From Flavobacteriaceae bacterium (GTDB lineage Bacteria; Bacteroidota; Bacteroidia; Flavobacteriales; Flavobacteriaceae): a stretch of 49,757 bases of DNA. Both the position numbers and the translations under genes were made by a program. The stretch covers positions 1 to 49,757 of the forward strand of contig JADZFW010000117.1 of the NCBI GenBank assembly GCA_020854235.1, in the 5' to 3' direction. Every line of letters begins with the position of its first letter. Within the stretch, counting starts at the first letter, position 1. Under the pieces are notes generated by a model. It had not been told where the DNA came from and ran no database searches. It worked only from the letters and a program-made list of their open reading frames with translations. Below, in pieces: positions 8,553 through 16,501 of this stretch.

Positions 8553-9716
8553 TTAAATGCGACTTACATCTTTATCTCCTCTACCAGATAAATTTATAAC
8601 AACTAAAGCCCCTTTATTTTTGAATAATTTGGTTGTCAATGCTACAGCATGTGAAGATTCAATGGCCGGAATAATCCCTTCTTTTTGAGACAATAATTTA
8701 TATGCTTCAATTGCCTCAGCATCTGAAACCGGATGATATTGAACCCGTTCGGTATCTCTCAAATGTGCATGTTCAGGGCCTATACCCGGATAATCCAAAC
8801 CGGCAGCTATGGAAGCTGAAGGAATCGGATTACCTTGTTCATCGGCTAAACATAAGGAATAAGAACCTTGAAATACCATTGGCTTACCTAAAGTGAGTGT
8901 TGCAGCCGTTTTACCCAATTCCATTTTCTCTCCGGCTGCTTCGGCAGCATAAAGTGCTACTTCAGGTAAATCTATAAAATGAGCAAAAGCACCAATTGCA
9001 TTTGACCCACCACCTATACAAGCTACGACTGCATCGGGTAAACGACCTTCAATTTCAATAATTTGTTTTTTGATTTCTTCACTGATGACCGATTGAAAAT
9101 ATCTGACAATGGTTGGATAAGGATGTGGCCCCACGGCTGAACCTAGTAAGTAAAAAGCTTGAGGATTATGTACATAATAGGTAAGGGCGGCATCAACCGC
9201 ATCTTTAAGAGTGGCATTTCCGTCGTTAGCAGTAATGACTTCTGCTCCTAGCGTAATCATTCTTTCCACATTCATTTTTTGGCGTTCGGAGTCTACTTTC
9301 CCCATAAACACTTTACATTTCATACCCATTAACGCAGCTACGGTTGCAGTAGCAACACCATGTTGTCCTGCTCCGGTTTCTGCAATGATTTCTGTTGCAC
9401 CCATGCGTTTGGCTAATAGAATTTGACCTAAAGTATTGTTGATTTTATGAGAACCTGTATGATTGAGATCTTCTCTTTTCAAGTAAATGGTACTTCCTGT
9501 TATACGGGAAAGGTTTTCAGCTTTATACAAAGGTGAAGGTCTACCTACAAATGTTTTTAAAAGGTTTGTGAATTCTAATTTGAATTCTGGTTCATCTTTA
9601 TAAGTTAAAAAGACTTCATAGAGATGATTGAGTTTAGCGGCTAAATGATCGGGAACAAATTGTCCTCCGTAATTTCCAAAATAGCCTACTTTAGTTTCGA
9701 TTGCTGTTGTTTCCAT
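8553..9716 (-). CDS. trpB: Tryptophan synthase beta subunit
   Basis: PLP enzyme that condenses indole with serine to make tryptophan. 387 residues. The PLP lysine is K91 in GSHKINN; ETGAGQHGVATA and the phosphate-binding GGGSNAIGAF are intact, as is the C-terminal NLSGRGDKDV. It is a main-type TrpB (N-terminal GYFGNYGGQFVPD). Unusually, it stands alone: no trpA or other trp gene is adjacent, the next gene downstream being rpsU. A complete leader-peptide attenuator lies directly upstream. Confidence 0.97.
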   Translation of the reverse strand: METTAIETKVGYFGNYGGQFVPDHLAAKLNHLYEVFLTYKDEPEFKLEFTNLLKTFVGRPSPLYKAENLSRITGSTIYLKREDLNHTGSHKINNTLGQILLAKRMGATEIIAETGAGQHGVATATVAALMGMKCKVFMGKVDSERQKMNVERMITLGAEVITANDGNATLKDAVDAALTYYVHNPQAFYLLGSAVGPHPYPTIVRYFQSVISEEIKKQIIEIEGRLPDAVVACIGGGSNAIGAFAHFIDLPEVALYAAEAAGEKMELGKTAATLTLGKPMVFQGSYSLCLADEQGNPIPSASIAAGLDYPGIGPEHAHLRDTERVQYHPVSDAEAIEAYKLLSQKEGIIPAIESSHAVALTTKLFKNKGALVVINLSGRGDKDVSRI

Positions 9717-9855
9717 GATTGTTTGATTTAATTTGTTATGGTTTGATAATTTACGATTCTTGTTTATGAATGACTTGGTATGTGGATGTATTGGTTATTC
9801 GAATTTAGTTATTGAATATTGGAAATGGGAAATGGGAAATGGGAAAATGAGGCAC

Positions 9856-9884
9856 AAAAAAAACCGCAGGAAATCCTGCGGTTT
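9856..9884 (-). terminator. trp attenuator terminator
   Basis: Minus strand: AAACCGCAGG pairs with CCTGCGGTTT (10 bp, 4-nt loop ATTT) followed by eight T residues (9863-9856), a textbook intrinsic terminator. It lies about 140 nt upstream of trpB and just downstream of a leader ORF with two Trp codons, so it should stop transcription when tryptophan is plentiful. Confidence 0.88.
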
Positions 9885-9946
9885 ATATGATGAACCCAAT
9901 CGATTATATAAACAAACAGTTATTCCCTATGAGAGAAAACTATTTG
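9876..9946 (-). promoter_or_regulatory. trp leader antiterminator and pause segments
   Basis: On the minus strand, segment 1, CAAATAG (9946-9940), directly follows the two Trp codons and can pair fully (one G-U) with segment 2, CTGTTTG (9919-9913). Segment 2 also contains GTTTATAT (9913-9906), complementary to ATATAAAC (9888-9881), and CTG (9919-9917) can extend to CAG (9878-9876). This antiterminator uses the 5' arm of the terminator. A ribosome stalled on Trp codons would cover segment 1 and favour antitermination; one at the stop codon would cover segment 2 and favour termination. Confidence 0.75.
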
Positions 9947-9976
9947 CCACCAATTGGTATTTAAATTTGTAAACAT
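9920..9976 (-). CDS. trpL: trp operon leader peptide (18 aa)
   Basis: A short reading frame MFTNLNTNWWQIVFSHRE with tandem Trp codons at positions 9 and 10 (9952-9947). It lies about 10 nt after the predicted transcription start. Its stop codon abuts the segment that forms the antiterminator. Tandem Trp in an 18-residue ORF directly upstream of a terminator and trpB is strong evidence for a regulatory leader peptide. Evidence is positional and structural only. Confidence 0.82.
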   Translation of the reverse strand: MFTNLNTNWWQIVFSHRE

Positions 9977-9994
9977 TGTTTTGATTTGATTGGA

Positions 9995-10025
9995 CAAATG
10001 TAGTATTAATAATGGTTTGACCAAA
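9995..10025 (-). promoter_or_regulatory. Promoter of trpL-trpB
   Basis: Minus strand TTTG (10025-10022), 19 nt, TACATTTG (10002-9995): a perfect consensus for the Bacteroidota primary sigma factor. Predicted start near 9988, about a dozen nt ahead of the trpL ATG. Confidence 0.82.
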
Positions 10026-10039
10026 TTTTTCAAAGAAAA

Positions 10040-11017
10040 TTAAGGGGTAACTTGTATTAATTTTATACCATTATTTTCCGGAATGATGCTAAATTGCTGT
10101 AATTGAGCAGGGATTAAAATGGTTTCACCCATTTGAATTGAAACTTCATGTTTATTTGAAACTATTCTCCCACTTCCTTCAACACCTATATATATAACAA
10201 AGGTGTCTGTAAATTTATGATCAAAATGCATGGATTGATTTAAATTTAAAAAATGAGTCGAAAAATAGGTTCCTTCAATCAATGTATTTTCTTTATTTTT
10301 AATATCATGGTAGGAAGTCTTAAATGATTGAGGAGTAGTAAAATCTATGGCATCTAATGCTAAATTAGTATGTAATTCACGAGAATTTCCTTGATCATCC
10401 AATCTATTCCAATCAAATAATCGGTAAGTAATATCACTACTTTGTTGAATTTCGGCTAATATTATACCACCACCTATCGCATGTACTCTACCTGCGGGAA
10501 TGTGAAATACATCTCCTTTTTGAACTTTTTCAAAATGCAAAATGCTTTCCAAAGTATCTTCTTTCAAATGTTTGGAATATGAAACTTTATCCAATTTCTG
10601 ATTAAATCCAAACATCAATCGGCTGTCTTTTGCAGCTTCCATGATGTACCACATTTCTTCTTTACCCAAAGAATGATGTCTTTGCATGGCCAATTCATCA
10701 TTGGGATGTAATTGGATACTCAAATCGGAATGCGCATCGAGGAATTTGATGAGCAATGGAAATTCTTTACCATATCTATCCAAAACGGATTGACCTAACA
10801 ATTCCAATGGAAAGCGATTGATTAAATCTCTTAAATTCAAATCTTTTAAATCACCATTAGCAACCGCAGATACACTACCTTCAACAGCGGATATTTCCCA
10901 ACTTTCACCAACTGGTTGTTCAGATTTTTCCTTATGTAGCAAGCTATTTAATTTGAAACCACCCCAAAGTCTTTCCTTGAGAATGGGATAAAATTTTAAT
11001 GGATAATCAATTTTCAA
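10040..11017 (-). CDS. manA: Mannose-6-phosphate isomerase, class I
   Basis: Zinc enzyme interconverting mannose 6-phosphate and fructose 6-phosphate, feeding GDP-sugar synthesis or mannose use. From TTG at 11017 it is 325 residues, beginning with the family start YPLKFYPILKERLWGG. Zinc ligands are visible in QLHPNDELAM and GKEEMWYIME, and in FHIPAGRVHAIGGG; the catalytic Arg lies in SSDITYRLFDWNR. The frame is open to another TTG at 11065, but a candidate -7 element at 11074-11067 would leave that start almost without leader. No in-frame ATG exists. Monocistronic; gene symbol by family. Confidence 0.88.
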   Translation of the reverse strand: MKIDYPLKFYPILKERLWGGFKLNSLLHKEKSEQPVGESWEISAVEGSVSAVANGDLKDLNLRDLINRFPLELLGQSVLDRYGKEFPLLIKFLDAHSDLSIQLHPNDELAMQRHHSLGKEEMWYIMEAAKDSRLMFGFNQKLDKVSYSKHLKEDTLESILHFEKVQKGDVFHIPAGRVHAIGGGIILAEIQQSSDITYRLFDWNRLDDQGNSRELHTNLALDAIDFTTPQSFKTSYHDIKNKENTLIEGTYFSTHFLNLNQSMHFDHKFTDTFVIYIGVEGSGRIVSNKHEVSIQMGETILIPAQLQQFSIIPENNGIKLIQVTP

Positions 11018-11066
11018 ATTAGATATTTTAAAAAAATTATGCCTTTGTATCTTCAAAAGCAGCAAG

Positions 11067-11074
11067 CAAAAATA
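11067..11074 (-). promoter_or_regulatory. Candidate -7 element of manA
   Basis: Minus strand TATTTTTG matches TAnnTTTG; the -33 position at 19-nt spacing is T-rich (TTTT) rather than TTTG. It supports the downstream TTG start of manA. Confidence 0.4.
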
Positions 11075-11113
11075 CTATTCTTATTTACTTCCTAAAAGTA
11101 TTGAGTCAAAAAC

Positions 11114-11144
11114 TTTCAGTTCCTGATAGAAACTTGTAAATTTG
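11114..11144 (+). promoter_or_regulatory. Promoter of the adenine deaminase gene
   Basis: TTTC (11114-11117), 19 nt, TAAATTTG (11137-11144): one mismatch in the -33 box and a perfect -7 box. Start predicted near 11151, giving a leader of about 23 nt. Confidence 0.6.
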
Positions 11145-11173
11145 TAGCTCTAATCTTTTAAAGAACAAATTCG

Positions 11174-12178
11174 ATGGAAAAATTTATTCAAAATCTCCCC
11201 AAAGCAGAACTGCATTTACATATAGAAGGCACTTTTGAACCTGAGCTCTTATTTGAAATTGCTCAACGCAATAAAATTTCAATTCCCTACAAAACTGTTG
11301 AAGAATTGAGAAAAGCCTACCAATTTGACTGTTTGCAAGATTTTTTGGACATTTATTATCAAGGTGCCAGTGCTTTGCAAACTGAACAAGATTTTTACGA
11401 TTTGACCTTTGCCTATTTACAAAAATGCCATATTCAAAATGTACGTCATACCGAAATCATGTTTGATCCACAAACGCATACCGATAGAGGAATAGCATTT
11501 GAAACAGTTATCAACGGAATTTCCAGAGCTTGTGAGGATGCTCAAAAACAATTTGGAATTACTTCTTTTTTAATCATGAGCTATTTGAGACATTTGAGTG
11601 AAGAAGACTGCTTCAAAACATTAGAACAATCTATTCCATATAAACATAAAATAAAAGCCGTTGGTTTGGATTCATCTGAAAAAGGAAATCCGCCTAGTAA
11701 ATTCCAACGGGTTTTTGAAGCATCTGCAAAAGAAGGTTACATTCCATTGGCACACGCCGGAGAAGAAGGCCCTGCTGAGTATGTATGGGAAGCTTTGGAT
11801 TTATTGAAAATCAAACGCATTGACCACGGCAATAATGCATTACAAGATGCTGAATTGGTGAAAGAAATCATCAAAAGAGATATGGCATTGACTGTATGTC
11901 CATTATCAAATAAAGCACTCAAAGTACAACCCGATTTGACCCAACATCCACTGAAAAAAATGATGGATTTGGGATTGAAAGTAACTGTGAATTCTGATGA
12001 TCCTGCCTATTTTGGTGGACAAGTCAATAAAAATTACGAGGAAATTCAAAATGCTTTACAACTTACTAAAGCTGACTTGTATCAAATTGCTAGAAATTCA
12101 TTTGAATACTCACTTTTAGATTCTGATACTAAAAATCAATATATTAGCGAATTAGACCAGTATTATAAAATGAATTAA
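11174..12178 (+). CDS. Adenine deaminase-like enzyme of the adenosine deaminase family
   Basis: Zinc amidohydrolase of purine salvage, 334 residues. Metal and catalytic residues are in place: AELHLHIEGT (H14, H16), LAHAGEEGP, RIDHGNNAL and TVNSDDPAYFGG. The overall pattern (LHIEGTFEPELLFEIAQRN, then FDPQTHTDRGI and VGLDSSE with PPSKFQRVF) resembles the bacterial and fungal adenine deaminases more than true adenosine deaminases, although such genes are often labelled add. I therefore prefer adenine to hypoxanthine as the reaction (EC 3.5.4.2). Ends at a bidirectional terminator. Confidence 0.85.
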   Translation: MEKFIQNLPKAELHLHIEGTFEPELLFEIAQRNKISIPYKTVEELRKAYQFDCLQDFLDIYYQGASALQTEQDFYDLTFAYLQKCHIQNVRHTEIMFDPQTHTDRGIAFETVINGISRACEDAQKQFGITSFLIMSYLRHLSEEDCFKTLEQSIPYKHKIKAVGLDSSEKGNPPSKFQRVFEASAKEGYIPLAHAGEEGPAEYVWEALDLLKIKRIDHGNNALQDAELVKEIIKRDMALTVCPLSNKALKVQPDLTQHPLKKMMDLGLKVTVNSDDPAYFGGQVNKNYEEIQNALQLTKADLYQIARNSFEYSLLDSDTKNQYISELDQYYKMN

Positions 12179-12183
12179 AATAT

Positions 12184-12220
12184 AAAAAAAGGCAGTTTAA
12201 AATTTAAACTGCCTTTTTTT
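12184..12220. terminator. Bidirectional terminator
   Basis: aaaaaaaggcagtttaaa (12184-12201) and its exact reverse complement (12203-12220) form a long stem bordered by A and T runs. It can end both the adenine deaminase gene (+) and the DUF4294 gene (-), which converge here. Confidence 0.88.
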
Positions 12221-12223
12221 ATT

Positions 12224-12952
12224 TTATATCCGTCTCTCAATAGGAACAAAATTACCTTTACTCTTTTTAATCTTTTCAAAATCAAACTTTAAAACTGTAG
12301 GTTTACTTACGAGTGTATTTTCTTCAAAAGCCCTTTCCAATACAAGTTCGGTAAGATAATCTTCGTTATCAGAAGCGGGTTCATATTCATCTTTGAGATT
12401 TTGTTTAAATAAGCGCGCTGTTTTTTGATTCCAAAAAGCACTCCAACCGCTTTTGTATTCTCGAGACAATTCATAAACCGTCATTCCCGTTTGACGATGA
12501 ATCAATTTAATTAAAACTCTGCCTTCGGTAACCGTAAGATCTTTTAGTTGATCCGTAAATTCGCCTTCAAAATATTCCTCCAATCTTTTGAGGTATATTT
12601 TTTTTTGACGCTTGGTTTTGATGTTTTCCAAATTGGCATTGATGACTTCCAACCGTTCCTGAGCTATTATTGCAAAAGGATACGCTTTGTGTACTTTTCT
12701 TCGCAACCAAAAGTAGTAATTGCGATCATCCTGTGTTTTAAAATTCAATTTTTTTAAAAGATGTACTTCATCCAATTCTATTAGCATGGTATCTCCTTCA
12801 AAAACGTAGTAGTCTTTATATATAACGGGTTTGCCCTTATCTTCTGTTTGAATTGTATCCGTTTGTCCCCAAATAAATATTGAATTTGAGAAAGTTATCC
12901 ATATGAATAGGATAAAAAATTTACTTTTTTGAAATTTCGTCAGGTTTTTCAT
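12224..12952 (-). CDS. DUF4294 envelope protein
   Basis: Uncharacterised Bacteroidota protein of 242 residues with an N-terminal hydrophobic signal (about residues 12-29, ending WGQ). The DUF4294 core covers about residues 70-200, with the conserved FWLRRKVHKAYPFAIIAQER and TEGRVLIKLIHRQTGMTVYE segments followed by a GWSAFWNQKTAR patch. Charged and probably periplasmic. Its start overlaps the end of the upstream small membrane gene by 32 nt, so the two are probably co-expressed. Function unknown. Confidence 0.85.
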   Translation of the reverse strand: MKNLTKFQKSKFFILFIWITFSNSIFIWGQTDTIQTEDKGKPVIYKDYYVFEGDTMLIELDEVHLLKKLNFKTQDDRNYYFWLRRKVHKAYPFAIIAQERLEVINANLENIKTKRQKKIYLKRLEEYFEGEFTDQLKDLTVTEGRVLIKLIHRQTGMTVYELSREYKSGWSAFWNQKTARLFKQNLKDEYEPASDNEDYLTELVLERAFEENTLVSKPTVLKFDFEKIKKSKGNFVPIERRI

Positions 12953-13208
12953 TTTTAATTACAAATTTATAAATCCAGGTCAAAGTAAAGGTTGGGATTA
13001 CGTCTATAAAAGGAACCAATTCTTCAACAAAAGTAACCAAACTTCCAATCTTTCCTTCCGTTCCGGGATACATTTTATAGAGTATTATAGCCGAAATTGG
13101 GGCCCAAATAATATCTGAATACTCCCCAAACCAAGGAATAGCATAAGACAACATTCCTATGCCATCAAATAAAAGTCCTTTAATAAAAAGTTTGAATTTT
13201 GATTCCAT
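12921..13208 (-). CDS. Small conserved membrane protein, unknown function
   Basis: 95 residues, with hydrophobic stretches around residues 8-24, 33-47 and 65-86, so two or three membrane passes are likely. The pattern IGMLSYAIPWFGEYSDIIWA followed by PISAIILYKMYPG looks conserved in flavobacteria, from memory. Its end overlaps the DUF4294 gene. I cannot assign a function. Confidence 0.75.
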   Translation of the reverse strand: MESKFKLFIKGLLFDGIGMLSYAIPWFGEYSDIIWAPISAIILYKMYPGTEGKIGSLVTFVEELVPFIDVIPTFTLTWIYKFVIKNEKPDEISKK

Positions 13209-13290
13209 TTAAAATTTCGTTGTAATATTAACTTAAAAATCGTTACTTTATTATCAATTTTTGTACCAAAAAAATCCTTAATTTCGCAAC

Positions 13291-13959
13291 ATGACAAGTA
13301 TAATCAAAGCCATCGACATACACAAATCCTATGGAACTTTGGAAGTTCTCAAAGGAGTTTCTCTCGACATTCAAAAAGGCGAAGTTATTGCTATTGTGGG
13401 ACCTTCGGGTGCAGGTAAAACTACCTTACTTCATATTTTGGGAACCTTAGATAATCCAAATCCTCATTATAAAACCAAAATATTCATCAATCAAAAAGAT
13501 ATTTTGGGCTTAAAATCAAATGAATTGGCTCAATTCAGAAATGAAAATATTGGTTTCATCTTTCAATTTCACCAATTATTACCCGAATTTACAGCTTTAG
13601 AAAATGTTTGTATTCCGGGATATATAGGCGGTAAAAATAGATTAGAAACCGAAAAAAGAGCCGAAGAATTACTTACTTTTTTAGGACTTAAGGATAGAAT
13701 TCATCACAAACCTGCCGAACTTTCAGGTGGAGAACAACAACGCGTGGCAGTAGCCAGAGCCTTGGTAAACAACCCATTAATCGTTTTTGCAGATGAACCA
13801 AGTGGAAATCTTGACACCGATTCGGCTACCCATTTGCATCAACTCTTTTTTGAATTACGAGACAAATTTGGTCAAACTTTCGTCATCGTGACCCATAATC
13901 CTGAACTTGCCAATATGGCAGACAGAAAGATTGAAATGGTAGATGGACGTATTGAATAG
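13291..13959 (+). CDS. lolD: ABC transporter ATP-binding protein, LolD type
   Basis: ATPase of the MacB/LolD/FtsE family; LolD powers release of outer-membrane lipoproteins from the inner membrane. 222 residues. Walker [11 protein letters not shown]-loop [16 protein letters not shown], signature [15 protein letters not shown], Walker [13 protein letters not shown] and the switch His in FVIVTHNPE are all present. No permease gene is adjacent, which is common for lolD in Bacteroidota, so the partner must be encoded elsewhere. A possible G-C hairpin without a T tract overlaps the stop codon (13959-13979). Confidence 0.88.
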   Translation: MTSIIKAIDIHKSYGTLEVLKGVSLDIQKGEVIAIVGPSGAGKTTLLHILGTLDNPNPHYKTKIFINQKDILGLKSNELAQFRNENIGFIFQFHQLLPEFTALENVCIPGYIGGKNRLETEKRAEELLTFLGLKDRIHHKPAELSGGEQQRVAVARALVNNPLIVFADEPSGNLDTDSATHLHQLFFELRDKFGQTFVIVTHNPELANMADRKIEMVDGRIE

Positions 13960-14023
13960 GGGCGAATTGCATTTGCCCCAACGATTGAAAGGAATATAAC
14001 CTTTTTGCGTACTAATAAAAGGT

Positions 14024-14629
14024 TTGAAACAATCCCATCATCCTATAGTAAATTTGAAAAAAAATGATTGTATACTTTTTACGGATCGTGAATTGGTTGA
14101 AAAATCAATTCAAGACACTTCATTTTTTGCTTGTTTGTATCAACGGTATGAAAACAAATTATTGCGTTATATTCACCACATTTCCAATGTTTCGCAAGAA
14201 GAAGCCTTGGACATATTGCAGGAATCATTTATAAAAATTTGGAAAAATCTAAACGATTTTGACACTGACTTATCCTTTAGTAGCTGGGTATATCGCATTG
14301 TTCATCATCAAACCATTTCGGATTGGAGAAAATCAGTTTCCTATGGCAAAAACAAAACTGTAGATTTTGAAACACATCTGATGCATACTTCAAATGAAGA
14401 ATATACAAGCCTAGTAGATGAAAAAGAAAAAAAAGTGCTCCTTTTAATTAATCAATTACCCGAAAATTATAAAGCTGTTTTAGTACTCAAATATTTTGAG
14501 GAAAAGAACTACGAGGAAATCTCAGATATTTTAAAAATTCCGGAAGGTACTGTGGCCACCTATCTCAATAGAGCTAAGAAATCATTTGAAGCATTAGCCC
14601 AAAAACAACAAATTACTTTTTTCGATTAA
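14024..14629 (+). CDS. ECF-type RNA polymerase sigma factor
   Basis: Directs RNA polymerase to a regulon of its own. About 201 residues with sigma region 2 (YENKLLRYIHHIS, EEALDILQESFIKIWKNL, FSSWVYRIVHHQTISDWRK) and region 4 (INQLPENYKAVLVLKYFEEK, YEEISDILKIPEGTVATYL), with no region 3. No ATG is available in frame; TTG at 14024 is used, and TTG at 14054 is an alternative. The next gene starts 11 nt later and encodes a membrane protein, consistent with a sigma/anti-sigma pair. Confidence 0.9.
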   Translation: MKQSHHPIVNLKKNDCILFTDRELVEKSIQDTSFFACLYQRYENKLLRYIHHISNVSQEEALDILQESFIKIWKNLNDFDTDLSFSSWVYRIVHHQTISDWRKSVSYGKNKTVDFETHLMHTSNEEYTSLVDEKEKKVLLLINQLPENYKAVLVLKYFEEKNYEEISDILKIPEGTVATYLNRAKKSFEALAQKQQITFFD

Positions 14630-14640
14630 ATCATTTCATT

Positions 14641-15363
14641 ATGGATAATTTTGATAAAATATTAGAAAAAATTGAAACTCAAAATATTGAACCTACTCCA
14701 AGATGGTATTTTCAATTTAAAAATTTAGCATTTTGGAGTGTCTTTTTGGTTTCCATATTTATTGGATCCATAGCATTTTCCATTATCTTATACAGTGTGC
14801 AACAAACTGATTTTGTACTCATAAGTCATCTTAAACACTCTAAAATGGAGAGTTTTTTAGTGCTTCTACCCTATTTTTGGCTAATCTTGCTACTGGTTTT
14901 TTCTTTATTGGCTTTTTTTAGTTTTAAAAATTTCAAAAAAGCTTATAAATACAGTCTTGTCAGTATTTTATCACTAAGTGTCTTTTTGAGTATTATTTTG
15001 GGATGTCTAACTTTTATCAGTGGTGGCGCTCAATTTTTGGAACGAAAATTTGCTGATAAAATTGAAATCTACAATAGCATCGAAGAAAAGAAAATCCAAC
15101 ATTGGATGCAACCCGATAGTGGATTTTTAGCGGGAACAATCCTAGAAGTCAAGATTGACACACTTGTATTGGAAGATTTTAATCAAATCAAATGGCAAAT
15201 CTATTTCAAAGACGTCTTTATTCCTCCGGTGATAGAAATAACCGAAGGCGAGCAAATAAAAATCATGGGTGAAAAGACCAAGGAAGGATATTTTGTGGCT
15301 CGTGAAATAAGACCTTGGAAAGCTTTTGGAAAATCAAACCAACATGGTAGGAAAAATAAATAA
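14641..15363 (+). CDS. Membrane protein next to the ECF sigma factor, possible anti-sigma factor
   Basis: 240 residues. A short charged N-terminus (about residues 1-28, ILEKIETQNIEPTPRWYF) precedes three predicted transmembrane helices (about 30-52, 72-94 and 102-128). A C-terminal extracytoplasmic domain of about 110 residues follows, with an OB-like beta pattern (LAGTILEVKIDTLVLEDF, EGEQIKIMGEKTKEG). The position 11 nt after the sigma gene and the short cytosolic N-terminus fit an anti-sigma factor, but no zinc-binding HxxxCxxC motif is present. The role is inferred from context. Confidence 0.72.
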   Translation: MDNFDKILEKIETQNIEPTPRWYFQFKNLAFWSVFLVSIFIGSIAFSIILYSVQQTDFVLISHLKHSKMESFLVLLPYFWLILLLVFSLLAFFSFKNFKKAYKYSLVSILSLSVFLSIILGCLTFISGGAQFLERKFADKIEIYNSIEEKKIQHWMQPDSGFLAGTILEVKIDTLVLEDFNQIKWQIYFKDVFIPPVIEITEGEQIKIMGEKTKEGYFVAREIRPWKAFGKSNQHGRKNK

Positions 15364-15634
15364 TAATCACATGAAACACCCATGATTAAATTTAAAATAC
15401 ACAGGGAAATATCCCGATGGTTTTCGAGAAAGGGTGTTCTAATCGCCTCGCTGCGAAGTTGGTCTAACCGATAAAAAACAACTGCATAAGCAAATCAGTG
15501 AACTCTGATGAAAAATAAAGACAAAGTGAACTAAATATTTAAAACATATGAAAGAAAAACCGAATGTTTACGTACTAAGAGTTGAATGATTTTATTCAAA
15601 CTTTTTTTTAATTTAAAATCTAAATTTTTATATC

Positions 15635-16342
15635 ATGAAAAATATATTTTTTTTCGCCTTTTTATTAACTTCAATAATTTTCCTTTTTAGCGGAAGCCAA
15701 AACATCAACAAACTAGCTCAAAATAAATCAACTAGTAATTTAAATGCCAAAGAAATTGAATTACTAAAACACATGCGTGAAGAAGAAAAACTAGCTCGAG
15801 ATGTGTATCAATATCTGGACAAAAAATATGACTTTTTTGTGTTTAAGAACATTTCAGAAAGCGAACAAAGACACATGGATCGCATGTTGGTTTTATTAAA
15901 TGAAAACCAAATTCCAGATCCTGCATCCGCTGAAAATGGAGTTTTCAACAATCCTGAACTACAAAAATTGTACAACCAATTGATTGCGCAAGGTGATATT
16001 TCACTCACAGAAGCCTTAAAAGCTGGAGCTACTATTGAAGACTTAGATATCAAAGATCTCATAACCTATAAAAATGATACTTCCAACCCTTTACTTTTGG
16101 ATGCATTAGACAATTTGACCTGTGGCTCCAGAAATCATATGAGAGCTTTTGTAGGGCAATTAGAACTTAAAGATGTCACCTATTCACCTCAGTTTATCAG
16201 TGCCGAAGTTTATAAAAGCATTATAGACGGTGACCATGAAAAATGTGGACAAATGGGAAATAATGGTGGTAAAGGCAAGGGGAATCAAGGTAAAAACTGC
16301 CAACAAACCAATTGTCAAAACAAATCCAATTGTAAAAAATAA
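15635..16342 (+). CDS. Secreted DUF2202 ferritin-like protein
   Basis: 235 residues with a signal peptide (about 1-21). The DUF2202 domain spans about residues 40-190 and shows ferritin-like di-iron ligands: KEIELLKHMREEEKLARDVY, then ISESEQRHMDRM and later CGSRNHMRAF. The C-terminal 35 residues are low-complexity and rich in Gly, Lys, Asn and Cys, with four Cys (KNCQQTNCQNKSNCKK). It follows the sigma/membrane pair after 271 nt and ends at a strong terminator. Likely an envelope metal or oxidative-stress protein; the reaction is unknown. Confidence 0.85.
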   Translation: MKNIFFFAFLLTSIIFLFSGSQNINKLAQNKSTSNLNAKEIELLKHMREEEKLARDVYQYLDKKYDFFVFKNISESEQRHMDRMLVLLNENQIPDPASAENGVFNNPELQKLYNQLIAQGDISLTEALKAGATIEDLDIKDLITYKNDTSNPLLLDALDNLTCGSRNHMRAFVGQLELKDVTYSPQFISAEVYKSIIDGDHEKCGQMGNNGGKGKGNQGKNCQQTNCQNKSNCKK

Positions 16343-16372
16343 TTTGAATTTGTTGTTTTTTACTTTTAAAAC

Positions 16373-16407
16373 AAAGCTGTTCATGAAAATTTGAACAGCT
16401 TTTTTTA
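16373..16407 (+). terminator. Rho-independent terminator after the DUF2202 gene
   Basis: aaagctgttca pairs with tgaacagcttt (11 bp, 8-nt loop) and is followed by a T run. Confidence 0.88.
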
Positions 16408-16444
16408 TTTTATTATTTAAATCCCTTTATCAATTTCTAAAATC

Positions 16445-16479
16445 TTTATAAAATCTTTATAGCATTTCTATTAATTTTG
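16445..16479 (+). promoter_or_regulatory. KdpE-box promoter of the kdpD-like/kdpE-like operon
   Basis: TTTATA (16445-16450), N5 aaatc, TTTATA (16456-16461), then 10 nt and a -7 element TAATTTTG (16472-16479). No TTTG -33 box exists; the direct repeat occupies that position, as expected for a promoter that needs an OmpR-family activator. The 11-bp repeat period and the TTTATA half-site resemble the E. coli KdpE site. The same layout recurs at 18270-18304 and 21100-21134. Confidence 0.72.
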
Positions 16480-16501
16480 ACAACACAAAAAAACAAATGA
16501 T

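Noticed and set aside
9733-9972. 79-codon plus-strand ORF upstream of trpB
   Set aside because: It runs antisense through the trp promoter-leader-terminator, contains low-complexity GGGAAAT repeats and lacks a plausible protein pattern.
9856-10025. T-box or other riboswitch controlling trpB
   Set aside because: No T-box sequence or specifier loop was seen, whereas a leader peptide with tandem Trp codons explains the structure.
11018-11065. Longer manA start at TTG 11065
   Set aside because: The extra residues do not match the family start, and a candidate -7 element at 11074-11067 would leave almost no leader.
15364-15634. Extra gene or mobile-element remnant between the putative anti-sigma gene and the DUF2202 gene
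   Set aside because: Only a distant 7-9 bp inverted repeat (acaccc/gggtgt) and no ORF or terminal repeats were found.
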